43,845 bases of DNA from contig JACQLK010000021.1 of NCBI GenBank assembly GCA_016204145.1, positions 1 through 43,845 of the forward strand. The letters are read 5' to 3'. The notes below the pieces were generated by a model. The model had not been told where the DNA came from. It saw only the letters and a program-made list of their open reading frames with translations, and did no database searches. The position numbers were made by a program, and so were the translations under genes. Numbering within the stretch: position 1 is the stretch's first letter; each line of letters begins with the position of its first letter. This stretch comes from Candidatus Pacearchaeota archaeon. GTDB lineage: Archaea > Nanobdellota > Nanobdellia > Pacearchaeales > GW2011-AR1. Shown here in pieces: positions 24,342 through 31,329 of the stretch.

Positions 24342-25048
24342 TTTCTGTTTGTTTTCTCCAGTGCTATCATGCACGCTTTTGCCAAATTGTAAGATGTTCT
24401 TTTTTGCCCGAACGTTTTTGTGTAAATGTCTTTTATTCCCGCCAATTTTAATATTTTTTTCAATTCGCTTCCGGCGACAAGTCCTGTTCCTTGCGGAGCG
24501 GGAATCAAAATTACTCTTACGCTTCCGGATTTTCCCTCGACTTTGAAGGGAATTGTGTGCTGTTCTGAGCCGGAACAATCAAACGCTCCGCATTTTCTCT
24601 TTACGCTGATTAAATTGAGCTTCGCTTTTCTTATCGCTTTTTCCCTGGCTGGCAGCGTTTCCTTCGCCCTTCCGGACGCAATTCCCACATGTCCGTTTCC
24701 GTCCCCGACGACGGCAAACGTTGAAAATGTGGGAATGTTCCCTTCTTGCGTTTTTCTCTGCGTTTGTCTCCAGACCCTTCTTTTTCCTCCCCCGAATTTT
24801 CCCTTTGATTGTCCAACCGCGATAAGGTCCGATTGCACGTTCAAAATCTTGTCCACGATTTCACTTTCGAGAATTTTTCTTCCGCTGTCAAGTATCTCGT
24901 CGATGTTTTTTATTTTTCCCGACTTTACTTCCATTCCGAGTTTTGTTTTCGGCTCCCATCCGGCGACCGCCCTCTCTTTGTCGTCCTTTTCCCTCTGGAC
25001 TCTTTCTTCCTCATAACCTTCCCTGTTTCTTCCTTCTCTGCGTTTCAT
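24338..25048 (-). CDS. rps5: Ribosomal protein uS5
   Basis: 236 residues from ATG 25048; the track start at 25054 is a TTG two codons earlier. It has the double-stranded RNA-binding-like segment (VVGDGNGHVGIASGRAKE) and the S5 C-terminal domain (LIPAPQGTGLVAG). It lies at the small-subunit decoding region and helps translational accuracy. It follows L18 by 8 nt and is ATGA-coupled to L30. Confidence 0.95.
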   Translation of the reverse strand: MKRREGRNREGYEEERVQREKDDKERAVAGWEPKTKLGMEVKSGKIKNIDEILDSGRKILESEIVDKILNVQSDLIAVGQSKGKFGGGKRRVWRQTQRKTQEGNIPTFSTFAVVGDGNGHVGIASGRAKETLPAREKAIRKAKLNLISVKRKCGAFDCSGSEQHTIPFKVEGKSGSVRVILIPAPQGTGLVAGSELKKILKLAGIKDIYTKTFGQKRTSYNLAKACMIALEKTNRK

Positions 25049-25056
25049 TTTCAAAT

Positions 25057-25551
25057 TTATTCTTTTTCCACCTTTGATTTAATTGATTCAAATGTTTTTG
25101 AAAAATCCTCTTTCAAATTTTTTCCCTTTATCCTGTCTTCTTCGGGAAATGTTTTTTTGTCGTGCTTTATCTTCAATCCCGCGTCGACAAGCCCGTTGAG
25201 AAACGCAAACGCCTTTGATTTGTGGATGTTTCTTGTCATTCCCAAATCGACTATCGGCGTCTCCTTTTTTCCCTTTATTATTTTTTTTCCTATTAAAAAT
25301 CCGGTAAGGTACGACGCCGGAATTGACTTCAAACTTCCCTTGAATTTCTCGGGCCATCCGTATTTCAGCAAATTTTTTGAAGTAACACCGATTTCTGCTC
25401 TGTCTTTCGTCTCGTCGCTGACGACATATTCAGAAATTATATGCCTGTTTGTTTTTCTGAAAACAACCCTCGGCAAATTTCCTTTTAGGATTCTCATCCT
25501 TTTCTGATAGTCGGTTTTATTTTCCTGTCTTCTTCTCTTTATGGATTTCAT
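25057..25551 (-). CDS. rpl18: Ribosomal protein uL18
   Basis: 164 residues with basic RRRQENKTDYQKRMRILKGNLPRVVFRKTNRH at the N-terminus and an AASYLTG-like PASYLTGFLIGKK segment. It binds 5S rRNA with uL5. The C-terminus is shorter than in many archaeal homologues. It overlaps eL19 by ATGA. Confidence 0.95.
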   Translation of the reverse strand: MKSIKRRRQENKTDYQKRMRILKGNLPRVVFRKTNRHIISEYVVSDETKDRAEIGVTSKNLLKYGWPEKFKGSLKSIPASYLTGFLIGKKIIKGKKETPIVDLGMTRNIHKSKAFAFLNGLVDAGLKIKHDKKTFPEEDRIKGKNLKEDFSKTFESIKSKVEKE

Positions 25552-25949
25552 TTTATTTCCTCAAGGTATTCTTTTAAGTGCGCCTTGCTTCTGAACAATC
25601 TGTTTCTTATTTTTTTAAGCAAATCTTTTCGCGTTTCTTCTGAAATATTTCCCTGTTCAAGCATATATGAAACGTATCCCCTGAGTTTTCTTGTCGCGGC
25701 GATATAGTCCTTTTTTCTTCTGTCTGCTTTTATTTTAACGTTTCCTTGCCCCCTTCTTCCCCTCTTTCCGACTTTTTTTCTTCCCCTCCTTTCCTTTACA
25801 ATAATCAATCCGTGATTTTTCAAATCCCTTATGTCCTGCTTTGTTATCGCTTCTTTTATTTCATTCAATCCTGAATTCAGGAATACTATTCTCTCTTTTC
25901 CCGCGCCGAGAACTTTTGCCGCAAGCGTTTTTTTCTTTGCCAGGTTCAT
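25548..25949 (-). CDS. rpl19e: Ribosomal protein eL19
   Basis: 133 residues: KKTLAAKVLGAGKERIVF, GLIIVKERRGRKKVGKRGRRGQG and the late YISYMLEQGNISEE-like segment. An archaeal/eukaryal-specific large-subunit protein. ATGA overlaps on both sides (L32e upstream, L18 downstream). Many archaeal eL19 proteins are about 150 residues, so the C-terminus here is short. Confidence 0.95.
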   Translation of the reverse strand: MNLAKKKTLAAKVLGAGKERIVFLNSGLNEIKEAITKQDIRDLKNHGLIIVKERRGRKKVGKRGRRGQGNVKIKADRRKKDYIAATRKLRGYVSYMLEQGNISEETRKDLLKKIRNRLFRSKAHLKEYLEEIK

Positions 25950-26323
25950 TTTTTGTCTCTCTCGAAATTCTTTCCTTTGAGGAATTTCTTCAAATTTAAA
26001 TTATGAATTTCAATTTTCATTTCCTTTGCTTTTTTTGCAATCTCGATTTTTTTCTTCATTCCTATTTTTCCAATCACCGCGATTTCGTTTTTTCCGATAT
26101 TTTCAAGCTGTTTTGCGTTGAAAATTTTCTTTGGGATTTTTTCATTTATCCTTCCGCGCGCTTTCCTGTCTGTTTTGTATCCTATCTCGACTCTTGCGGA
26201 ATACCCTCTTCTTTTGTTCCTTATTTTGTTGTGCCTTCCCGTCGGATTTCTCCATTTCTGCTTTTTCTTTCTTCCTTTTCCCAAACTCGGAAGTTTGTAC
26301 CACGTTCTTCTCAGGAATTTCAT
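25946..26323 (-). CDS. rpl32e: Ribosomal protein eL32
   Basis: 125 residues: FLRRTWYKLPSLGKGRKKKQKWRNPTGRHNKIRNKRRGY is the diagnostic eL32 stretch. Archaeal/eukaryal-specific. It is coupled by ATGA overlaps to L6 and L19e in the usual archaeal order. Confidence 0.95.
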   Translation of the reverse strand: MKFLRRTWYKLPSLGKGRKKKQKWRNPTGRHNKIRNKRRGYSARVEIGYKTDRKARGRINEKIPKKIFNAKQLENIGKNEIAVIGKIGMKKKIEIAKKAKEMKIEIHNLNLKKFLKGKNFERDKK

Positions 26324-26862
26324 ACTTCTTTCCCCCCTTTGCTCGTTATGAAAATTCCGTCCTGAAATACTCTTCTGTCTCTCGACGCTATCCTCGTCGC
26401 CCTTTCAAAATTTGCCGCCGTTTGTCCGGCCAGCTCCTTGCTGTGGGATGAAACCGTTATGAAATCCTTGTCGACCTTCACATTTGCCCCGTCGAGGATT
26501 TTCATCTTTCTCGGGACTTTTTCTCCGAGGAAATTTTTTATCAGGACATCCTTGCCGTGCAATTCCACGGTTATCGGAAAATGGCTGTAAACGACTTTTA
26601 ATTTGTATTCAAACCCTTCGCTAACTCCCTTGAGCATGTTTTTTATGTGGGCGGCAAACGTGTTTATTATTCTCTTTTCTTTTTTTGTCGCATTTTTGCT
26701 GCCGATTATTATCTTGTTTCCTTCCGTTTTGATTTTTATTTTGTCTCCGCCGAATTTTTTCAAGTCCTCGCCGACATCCCCCTTTATTTTTATCGTATTT
26801 CCGTCTATTCTTGCTTCCGTTCCGTTCGGAATTTCAATTTCTCTGAATATTTCTTTTCTCAT
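26320..26862 (-). CDS. rpl6: Ribosomal protein uL6
   Basis: 180 residues with two L6 repeats; KMKILDGANVKVDKDFITVSSHSKELAGQTAANFERATRI is the conserved C-terminal repeat. It contacts the sarcin-ricin loop region. Its start codon overlaps the stop of a 14-codon mini-ORF (TAATG). The Shine-Dalgarno GGAGGA lies inside that mini-ORF. Confidence 0.95.
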   Translation of the reverse strand: MRKEIFREIEIPNGTEARIDGNTIKIKGDVGEDLKKFGGDKIKIKTEGNKIIIGSKNATKKEKRIINTFAAHIKNMLKGVSEGFEYKLKVVYSHFPITVELHGKDVLIKNFLGEKVPRKMKILDGANVKVDKDFITVSSHSKELAGQTAANFERATRIASRDRRVFQDGIFITSKGGKEV

Positions 26863-26906
26863 TACCGAGTTCCTCCGAGGGAAACTTGAAAATTTCTTGT
26901 TTTCAT
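26862..26906 (-). CDS. Mini-ORF between S8 and L6 (14 codons)
   Basis: ATG 26906 lies 1 nt after the S8 stop (TAA-A-ATG) and encodes MKTRNFQVSLGGTR. Its TAA overlaps the L6 ATG as TAATG. It contains the GGAGGA ribosome-binding site for L6. The start matches the AAAATGAAAA-type starts of the other mini-ORFs. It may be a coupling minicistron or just an RBS spacer. Confidence 0.4.
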   Translation of the reverse strand: MKTRNFQVSLGGTR

Positions 26907-26907
26907 T

Positions 26908-27288
26908 TTAGTAGAAAAACGCTATCAGGCATCCTCCAAGCCCCTCTTGTTCCGCTTCCTCGTGGGTTTTCAGCCCGCCGTTGGTGGAAATTATCATTGT
27001 TCCGACGTTCCTTGACGGAAGGTATCTTCTTTTGTATTTCTCGATTTCGCTTTTCCCGACGGTAAACCTGGGTTTTATCGCCCTGCATTCGACGATGTCG
27101 CCTATCGTCACTTCGACGGATTTTTCCTTGCTGTCTATCTTGTATTTTTTTATCGCGCCGGTTCGCTTCATTATTTTGAGGATTTCAATCAGCATGTTTG
27201 ACACTCTTCTGATTTTTACTTCCTCGTTTCCAGCCTTGTTGGCGTTTCTCATCATGTTCATTGCGTCTGAAATTACATCATGTGACAT
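26908..27288 (-). CDS. rps8: Ribosomal protein uS8
   Basis: 126 residues: HDVISDAMNMMRNANKAG at the start and the C-terminal PSRNVGTMIISTNGGLKTHEEA, the conserved S8 motif. It binds 16S helix 21; in bacteria it is the spc-operon feedback regulator. Its ATG overlaps the stop of a 16-codon mini-ORF. Confidence 0.95.
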   Translation of the reverse strand: MSHDVISDAMNMMRNANKAGNEEVKIRRVSNMLIEILKIMKRTGAIKKYKIDSKEKSVEVTIGDIVECRAIKPRFTVGKSEIEKYKRRYLPSRNVGTMIISTNGGLKTHEEAEQEGLGGCLIAFFY

Positions 27289-27338
27289 TATGCAAAATCC
27301 TCCCTGCTTTGTATGCTGAAAAATTTTTTGTTTTTCAT
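27288..27338 (-). CDS. Mini-ORF between S14 and S8 (16 codons)
   Basis: It encodes MKNKKFFSIQSREDFA. ATG 27338 is 1 nt after the S14 stop; the TAA overlaps the S8 ATG (TAATG). Nucleotides and peptide closely match the mini-ORF before L4 (MKNRKFFSIQNWRSFA). The downstream gene's GGAGGA ribosome-binding site lies within it. Confidence 0.45.
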   Translation of the reverse strand: MKNKKFFSIQSREDFA

Positions 27339-27339
27339 T

Positions 27340-27573
27340 TTATGAATATTTTTTGAAGCCGATCTCCACGGCGATTTGCCTGAAGCATTGGCGGCATAAA
27401 TTTAATCCGTATGATTTTATGTGGGCCCCGAATCTGCCGCATCTCTCGCATTTTTTCGCCGCTATGCCGATTTTTCTTTCTTTCGGCTTGTTGTATTTCA
27501 AAAATCTCTGCGCTATCGCCGGTTTCGCCTTAAGCTGGTTGTTCAATGTTTTTTTCCAATCGCTTGCCGTCAT
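27340..27573 (-). CDS. rps14: Ribosomal protein uS14, zinc-binding form
   Basis: 77 residues; CERCGRFGAHIKSYGLNLCRQCF provides four zinc-ligand cysteines as in archaeal S14, with the typical C-terminal IGFKKYS. The N-terminus is about 20 residues longer than in most archaeal S14 proteins (about 50-55 residues). It follows L5 by 1 nt. Confidence 0.95.
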   Translation of the reverse strand: MTASDWKKTLNNQLKAKPAIAQRFLKYNKPKERKIGIAAKKCERCGRFGAHIKSYGLNLCRQCFRQIAVEIGFKKYS

Positions 27574-27574
27574 T

Positions 27575-28102
27575 TTATTTCCTGAATGTCGTTTTAAAGT
27601 TGTCTTCCATGAATTTAATTATTTCCTGTTTTGTGATTGTTTGTCTCTTCGGGATTTTTCCCGCGCCGATTTTTCTTATTCTGACTCTTCTTCCCGCCCT
27701 TTTGAAAACCACCGTGGCGTCAAATCCCATTATTCCAATGTCCCTTTGATATTCTATCCCGGGAATTTCGATGTATTCCTTCAGACCGAACGAAAAATTA
27801 TTCTCGCTTATTTGTCTTGTTCTGAGAGTATTGTCTATTGCGACGAGCATTCTTTTGAGCAGTTCTTCCGCGCCTTTCCTTATCGTGACGACGGCGCCGA
27901 CTTCCAATTTCGGTCTGACTCCGAGCGAGGGAATTCTTTTCGCGCTTTTCATTTTTGCCGGCTTTCCTCCCGTCAACAATTTCAAAAGCTTGACGCCTTT
28001 TTCAAGCGCCTCTCCCGTCGCTCCGACGCTTAAAACAACTTTTTCTATTTTTATCTTTCTCATTGGATTTTCCGACTTTATTCCGCCATTTGTTTTTGTC
28101 AT
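27575..28102 (-). CDS. rpl5: Ribosomal protein uL5
   Basis: 175 residues; NPMRKIKIEKVVLSVGATGEAL and VAIDNTLRTRQISENNFSFGLKEYIEIPGIEY are the conserved 5S rRNA and P-site tRNA contact regions. ATG 28102 is used, but the homologous core begins around MRKIKIEK, so a start 13 codons downstream is possible. Confidence 0.95.
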   Translation of the reverse strand: MTKTNGGIKSENPMRKIKIEKVVLSVGATGEALEKGVKLLKLLTGGKPAKMKSAKRIPSLGVRPKLEVGAVVTIRKGAEELLKRMLVAIDNTLRTRQISENNFSFGLKEYIEIPGIEYQRDIGIMGFDATVVFKRAGRRVRIRKIGAGKIPKRQTITKQEIIKFMEDNFKTTFRK

Positions 28103-28103
28103 A

Positions 28104-28751
28104 TTACTCCGTTACGATTATTTGTCTTAAAAGCACACTGACGCTTTTTCCTTTGATGTCTATTTCCGCCGTTTTGTGCTCTGCATTTATTTTTTTGATT
28201 TTTCCGGACTTCCCGGCGTGTTTTCCGTCGAAAACAACAGCGTTTGCATTTTCCCGGAGTGGAACGCACTTTTCCGCCGCTTTGTTTTTCAGGTCTACGA
28301 GTATTGAATCGTTGACGTTGCATTTCATGTCTGAAATGAAATTTCTTCCGTCGCTGAGATTTATCTGCATTTTATTTTTCTTCTGGATTTTTTTGTCGAG
28401 GATTTTTGCGATTTTTTTCCGAGATTCATCCTCGTTTATTTCTTTCAGGTCGAATTTCCCGTTATCCGCTATCTCAAGGCGATAGCTTTTTTTTGCGGGA
28501 ATGTTTGTCATCGTGTCGAAAAGCAGGACCGCCTGTTTCTCGTCATTGGCGTGCCTTGCATTGACAAGAATGTTTTTCGAGTGTATCGCTTCTTTGGCTT
28601 CTTTCTTGTTCTGCGCTATTTTTAACACGTCTCTCAAAATTACAAGAAGCGGAATTCCGCCGTTCAAATTTGAGTTGGGCCTTGCTATGTAAACGCTTCC
28701 TTTTCTTGCTATCGGCCATTTCTTTGGAACTTCGTATCTTTTGAGGTGCAT
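28104..28751 (-). CDS. rps4e: Ribosomal protein eS4
   Basis: 215 residues: HLKRYEVPKKWPIARKGSVYIARPNSN start, a central S4-like RNA-binding region and a KOW-like segment (NANAVVFDGKHAGKSGKIKKI). Archaeal/eukaryal small-subunit protein. Placed between L24 and L5 as usual for archaea, with 1-nt gaps on each side. Confidence 0.95.
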   Translation of the reverse strand: MHLKRYEVPKKWPIARKGSVYIARPNSNLNGGIPLLVILRDVLKIAQNKKEAKEAIHSKNILVNARHANDEKQAVLLFDTMTNIPAKKSYRLEIADNGKFDLKEINEDESRKKIAKILDKKIQKKNKMQINLSDGRNFISDMKCNVNDSILVDLKNKAAEKCVPLRENANAVVFDGKHAGKSGKIKKINAEHKTAEIDIKGKSVSVLLRQIIVTE

Positions 28752-28752
28752 T

Positions 28753-29169
28753 TTATTTTTTTTGCTCTTCCTTTTTATTTGTTTGAATTTTTTCTTTTTC
28801 CGGTGTTTTTAATCTTTTTTTATCCCCGAGGTTCAATTCGATGATCTGGAGGTTTGACGGAATCATTCTGACATTTGCCTTTGAGCCGTCTTGTTTTTTC
28901 ACTTGGATTCCATCAACGATTATTTTTGACGTTTTCATTTTTATTTCCGTTATCTTTCCCTGCTTGCCTCTGAATTTCCCCCTCATTATTTTCACAGTAT
29001 CCCCTTTTCTTGCGGTAACATTTCTCTTCCCGTGTTTTTTCCTGAGCTCTTTGGAAAGATTCACGCTGACAAATTTTCTTTTTATGTGAAGCGGAGCGTT
29101 TGCAACGTATTTCCTCTGTTTTCTCGGCTGGTTGCTTCCTTTCCAGTGCGTTGAAAATTTATTTTTCAT
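28753..29169 (-). CDS. rpl24: Ribosomal protein uL24
   Basis: 138 residues: KFSTHWKGSNQPRKQRKYVANAPLHIKRKFV, then the KOW motif TVKIMRGKFRGKQGKITEI, and a Lys/Glu-rich tail. It is an early assembly initiator near the exit tunnel. Its first 16 nt (ATGAAAAATAAATTTT) are identical to the start of the 43-codon mini-ORF between L29 and SUI1, a possible duplication. The 50-nt leader to L14 contains a copy of the GCCGA...TCGGC element. Confidence 0.95.
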   Translation of the reverse strand: MKNKFSTHWKGSNQPRKQRKYVANAPLHIKRKFVSVNLSKELRKKHGKRNVTARKGDTVKIMRGKFRGKQGKITEIKMKTSKIIVDGIQVKKQDGSKANVRMIPSNLQIIELNLGDKKRLKTPEKEKIQTNKKEEQKK

Positions 29170-29193
29170 TTTTTAATTTTTCTTAAATTAAAA

Positions 29194-29222
29194 TTGAGCC
29201 GATTTCTTGGTCGGCGATTTTA
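29194..29222 (-). repeat. Copy 1 of the GCCGA...TCGGCTCAA hairpin element
   Basis: Minus strand AAAATCGCCGACCAAGAAATCGGCTCAATTTT after the L14 stop. GCCGA pairs with TCGGC across an 8-nt loop. A similar sequence recurs at 30414-30442, and a half-copy (AAAATCGGCTCGATT) forms the end of rpl14 itself. Confidence 0.55.
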
Positions 29223-29621
29223 ATATACAATCGAGCCGATTTTTGCAACACTCGGCCATCTTTCCAAAACCTCCCTTGCAATAGGTCCCTTAATTTGCGT
29301 TCCCTTTGGGTTTCCTTTGTCATCTTTCAATATTGCGACGGCGTTGTCCTCAAACGCAATTCTTTCCCCGTTGTATCTCCTGTACGGTTTTTTCAGCCGA
29401 ATTATTATCGCGTCGAAAACCTTTCCTTTCATATCTGGAATTCCTTTTTTTATGCTTACTTTTACAAAATCCGCAATCTTTGCGCCCATTTGTCTTCCTT
29501 TTTTTCCTTTTCCTCTTTTTACAGAAACAAGTCGGACCATTCTCGCGCCGCTGTTGTCGGCCGCGACTAATTCCGCTCCGAGGTTTACTCCCTTTGTCGC
29601 CCTCGCTGATATTGCTTTCAT
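29220..29621 (-). CDS. rpl14: Ribosomal protein uL14
   Basis: 133 residues: LGAELVAADNSGARMVRLVSVKRGKGKKGRQMGAKIADFVKVSIKKG and an AVAILKDDKGNPKGTQIKGPIAREV C-terminus. It bridges the subunits and is the binding site of anti-association factors. Its ATG overlaps the TGA of a 19-codon mini-ORF (ATGA). Confidence 0.95.
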   Translation of the reverse strand: MKAISARATKGVNLGAELVAADNSGARMVRLVSVKRGKGKKGRQMGAKIADFVKVSIKKGIPDMKGKVFDAIIIRLKKPYRRYNGERIAFEDNAVAILKDDKGNPKGTQIKGPIAREVLERWPSVAKIGSIVY

Positions 29622-29677
29622 TTGAAATAACCTCGGAATAAATTTCTGATTAATGGAAATATCTGATTTGCTTTCAT
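29618..29677 (-). CDS. Mini-ORF between S17 and L14 (19 codons)
   Basis: It encodes MKANQIFPLIRNLFRGYFK. ATG 29677 overlaps the S17 TGA as ATGA; its own TGA overlaps the L14 ATG as ATGA, so it is linked by 4-nt overlaps at both ends. A GAGGT ribosome-binding site for L14 lies within. Basic and amphipathic. It could be a translated coupling peptide. Confidence 0.45.
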   Translation of the reverse strand: MKANQIFPLIRNLFRGYFK

Positions 29678-30048
29678 TTTATTTTTTCCTCCGCCCCCTT
29701 TACCTTCTCAATTACCGTGAAATGGATTATCTTGCTTAAAGGTCTGCACTCTTGAACTTTTATAAGGTCGCCGACGTGAATTTTGTCTTCCATGCATGTC
29801 GGAAGATGCGCGTGGATTTTTGTTTTTGATTTTGCATACCTTTCGTATTTTCTTATGTAAATCATTCTCTCGAATTCTATCGCAACCCTTTTGTGGAATT
29901 TTCTTATCACTCTTCCCTCGAATATTCTTCCCCTTGCTCTTAAAGTTCCGTGAACATGGCAGTTTCTGTCGTTGCAAGCGGAATTTTTTGCCGTTTCAAC
30001 TGCGTCTTTCTTTTCCTTTGCTGACTTATTTTCATTTTTTGTTTTCAT
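29674..30048 (-). CDS. rps17: Ribosomal protein uS17
   Basis: 124 residues from ATG 30048; the track start is a TTG 11 codons upstream that overlaps SUI1. After a Lys-rich N-terminus it has CNDRNCHVHGTLRARGRIFEGRVIRKFHKRVAIEFER and HLPTCMEDKIHVGDLIKVQECRPLSKIIHF. The CNDRNCHVHG portion matches the archaeal/eukaryal form. It follows SUI1 by 7 nt; the RNase P protein gene (Rpp29) often found here in archaea is absent. Confidence 0.95.
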   Translation of the reverse strand: MKTKNENKSAKEKKDAVETAKNSACNDRNCHVHGTLRARGRIFEGRVIRKFHKRVAIEFERMIYIRKYERYAKSKTKIHAHLPTCMEDKIHVGDLIKVQECRPLSKIIHFTVIEKVKGAEEKIK

Positions 30049-30055
30049 CTTAAAT

Positions 30056-30355
30056 TCATTCGCTGATTGAGTCCCCCTCAAATCCGAGTTTTATGAGCAG
30101 AGGTTTTATCTTTTTTCTGTGGTCTCCCTGCAATTCAACTATGTTGTTCTTGAATGTTCCTCCGCATGCGAGCTCGTTCTTCAACGCCTTCGCGATTTTC
30201 TTCACATCCATTCCGCTTTCAAATCCCATTATCATTGTCGATATTTTTCCGAATTTTTTCTTTTCGGTTGTTATTTTTATTTTCTGCGAACTTTTTACTA
30301 TTTGTTCGCAAACGCACGCCTGCTGCGGCAAGCCGCATTTCGGGCAGATTTCCAT
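30056..30355 (-). CDS. SUI1/eIF1 family translation initiation protein
   Basis: 99 residues from ATG 30355, supported by AAGGAG upstream; the track's TTG start is 7 codons earlier. An N-terminal zinc knuckle-like CPKCGLPQQACVCE precedes the SUI1 fold (KIKITTEKKKFGKISTMIMGFE, KNELACGGTFKNNIVELQGDH). eIF1 checks start-codon selection on the small subunit. Placement between L29 and S17 is usual for archaea. Its ATG overlaps the TAA of the 43-codon mini-ORF. Confidence 0.93.
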   Translation of the reverse strand: MEICPKCGLPQQACVCEQIVKSSQKIKITTEKKKFGKISTMIMGFESGMDVKKIAKALKNELACGGTFKNNIVELQGDHRKKIKPLLIKLGFEGDSISE

Positions 30356-30486
30356 TATAAATTTCTCCTTGTGCAAAGTTCTTCTTTGTACGCCGGCTTT
30401 TTGCTGAAATTTATTTGAGCCGATTTTCCTATCGGCGATTTTGCAAAATCTCCAGATTTTTTATGCGTGAAAAATTTATTTTTCAT
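30355..30486 (-). CDS. 43-codon ORF linking L29 and SUI1
   Basis: ATG 30486 lies 11 nt inside the end of rpl29. The frame runs 43 codons (starts MKNKFFTHKKSGDFAKSPIG, ends CTRRNL) to a TAA that shares its last base with the SUI1 ATG (TAATG). The gap is thus covered exactly. Basic and polar, no recognised domain. The first codons match the start of rpl24 (MKNKFSTHWKG) and the two 16-codon mini-ORFs (MKN.KFF...DFA). Residues KSPIGKSAQI are encoded by the GCCGA...TCGGC repeat. It is the best candidate for a translated member of the mini-ORF set. Confidence 0.5.
   Translation of the reverse strand: MKNKFFTHKKSGDFAKSPIGKSAQINFSKKPAYKEELCTRRNL
30414..30442 (-). repeat. Copy 2 of the GCCGA...TCGGCTCAA hairpin element
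   Basis: Minus strand AAAATCGCCGATAGGAAAATCGGCTCAAATAA inside the L29-SUI1 mini-ORF. Same 5-bp stem and flanks as copy 1 at 29194, with differences mainly in the loop. Confidence 0.55.
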
Positions 30487-30655
30487 ATTTAGTTGAAGCG
30501 ATGATTTTTGCAATCATTCTTTTGATCTCCTTCGCTTTTGCGGCCTTTTGCGCGTTGGCGCTTGACTTTATCATTTCGATTTTCAATTCCTTGATCTTGC
30601 TTTCCTTTTCCGCTTTTCCCATTTTCGATATTTCACTGTATTTCATCGACGCCAT
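30476..30655 (-). CDS. rpl29: Ribosomal protein uL29
   Basis: 59 residues, not listed in the ORF track. ATG 30655 shares its A with the S3 stop (TAATG). The sequence is MASMKYSEISKMGKAEKESK, then IKELKIEMIKSSANAQKA and AKEIKRMIAKIIAS: the two-helix hairpin of L29 with the late KEIKRMIAKI motif. It sits at the polypeptide exit next to L23. Its stop lies inside the 43-codon ORF that follows. Confidence 0.85.
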   Translation of the reverse strand: MASMKYSEISKMGKAEKESKIKELKIEMIKSSANAQKAAKAKEIKRMIAKIIASTKYEK

Positions 30656-31326
30656 TATTTTTTCCTCGCCGGCTTTTTCAATTTCGCCCTTTCTTCGTTT
30701 TCAATTTTTATTTTTCCGAGTTTTTCTATGAATTCGTCGTTGATTGAAACGCTGTCGGTTATTTTTGCGTATGGCGATAATATTGCGACTTTCACTCCGA
30801 CTGTTCCCGGCTTTGTTTGCGCAATCGCCTGTGCCCTGTCGACGACTTTTGCGGAGTCGCCGGTTTTTTTCAAATATCCGTATGAAAATCTCCACGACTT
30901 GGCCCTCGCACTCGGCAATTTTCCTCCCAATCGTATTTCAACTCCCCGCGCGCCGGCGCCGATTATTTTTTGAAGCATCTTGTACGCGATGACTTTGAAT
31001 TTCAGGGGCCCGACGTTTTCAAGCGCGGTCGCAATTTCGTCGGCGACAATTTGCGCGTCAAACTCCGGATTTTTTATCTCGTCGATTTCAATGTGCGGAT
31101 TCTCGAGTTTGAATCTTCTTTTCAAAATTCCCGTGAGCTCCTCGATTCTCTCTCCGCCCCTCCCTATGACAAGCCCCGGCTTGCTCGTCGAGACAATTAT
31201 TTTCTCTCCGACCGGAGTGTACTCGATTCTGACCTTGCTCACTTTCCCCTTTCCGATTGAATTTTTTATGTATTCCCTTATTGTGAATTCTTCCTTCTTG
31301 AATTTTACGACGTTTTTTTCTTCCAT
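30655..31326 (-). CDS. rps3: Ribosomal protein uS3
   Basis: 223 residues: KH domain (VSTSKPGLVIGRGGERIEELT, GxxG loop) then GAGARGVEIRLGGKLPSARAKSWRFSYGYLKKTGDSAKVVDRAQ, the conserved C-terminal domain. It lines the mRNA entry site. It begins 3 nt after the stop of the receiver-like cargo gene instead of following L22 directly. Confidence 0.95.
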   Translation of the reverse strand: MEEKNVVKFKKEEFTIREYIKNSIGKGKVSKVRIEYTPVGEKIIVSTSKPGLVIGRGGERIEELTGILKRRFKLENPHIEIDEIKNPEFDAQIVADEIATALENVGPLKFKVIAYKMLQKIIGAGARGVEIRLGGKLPSARAKSWRFSYGYLKKTGDSAKVVDRAQAIAQTKPGTVGVKVAILSPYAKITDSVSINDEFIEKLGKIKIENEERAKLKKPARKK

Positions 31327-31329
31327 TTT

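Noticed and set aside
24342-24578. N-terminal 79 residues of the track's 220-residue L30 ORF
   Set aside because: They lie inside S5 in another frame and are basic low-quality sequence; the L30 homology starts at ATG 24341, which overlaps the S5 stop by ATGA.
29170-29219. Mini-ORF in the L14-L24 gap
   Set aside because: No ATG opens a frame ending on the L24 start; this gap holds the hairpin repeat but not a minicistron.
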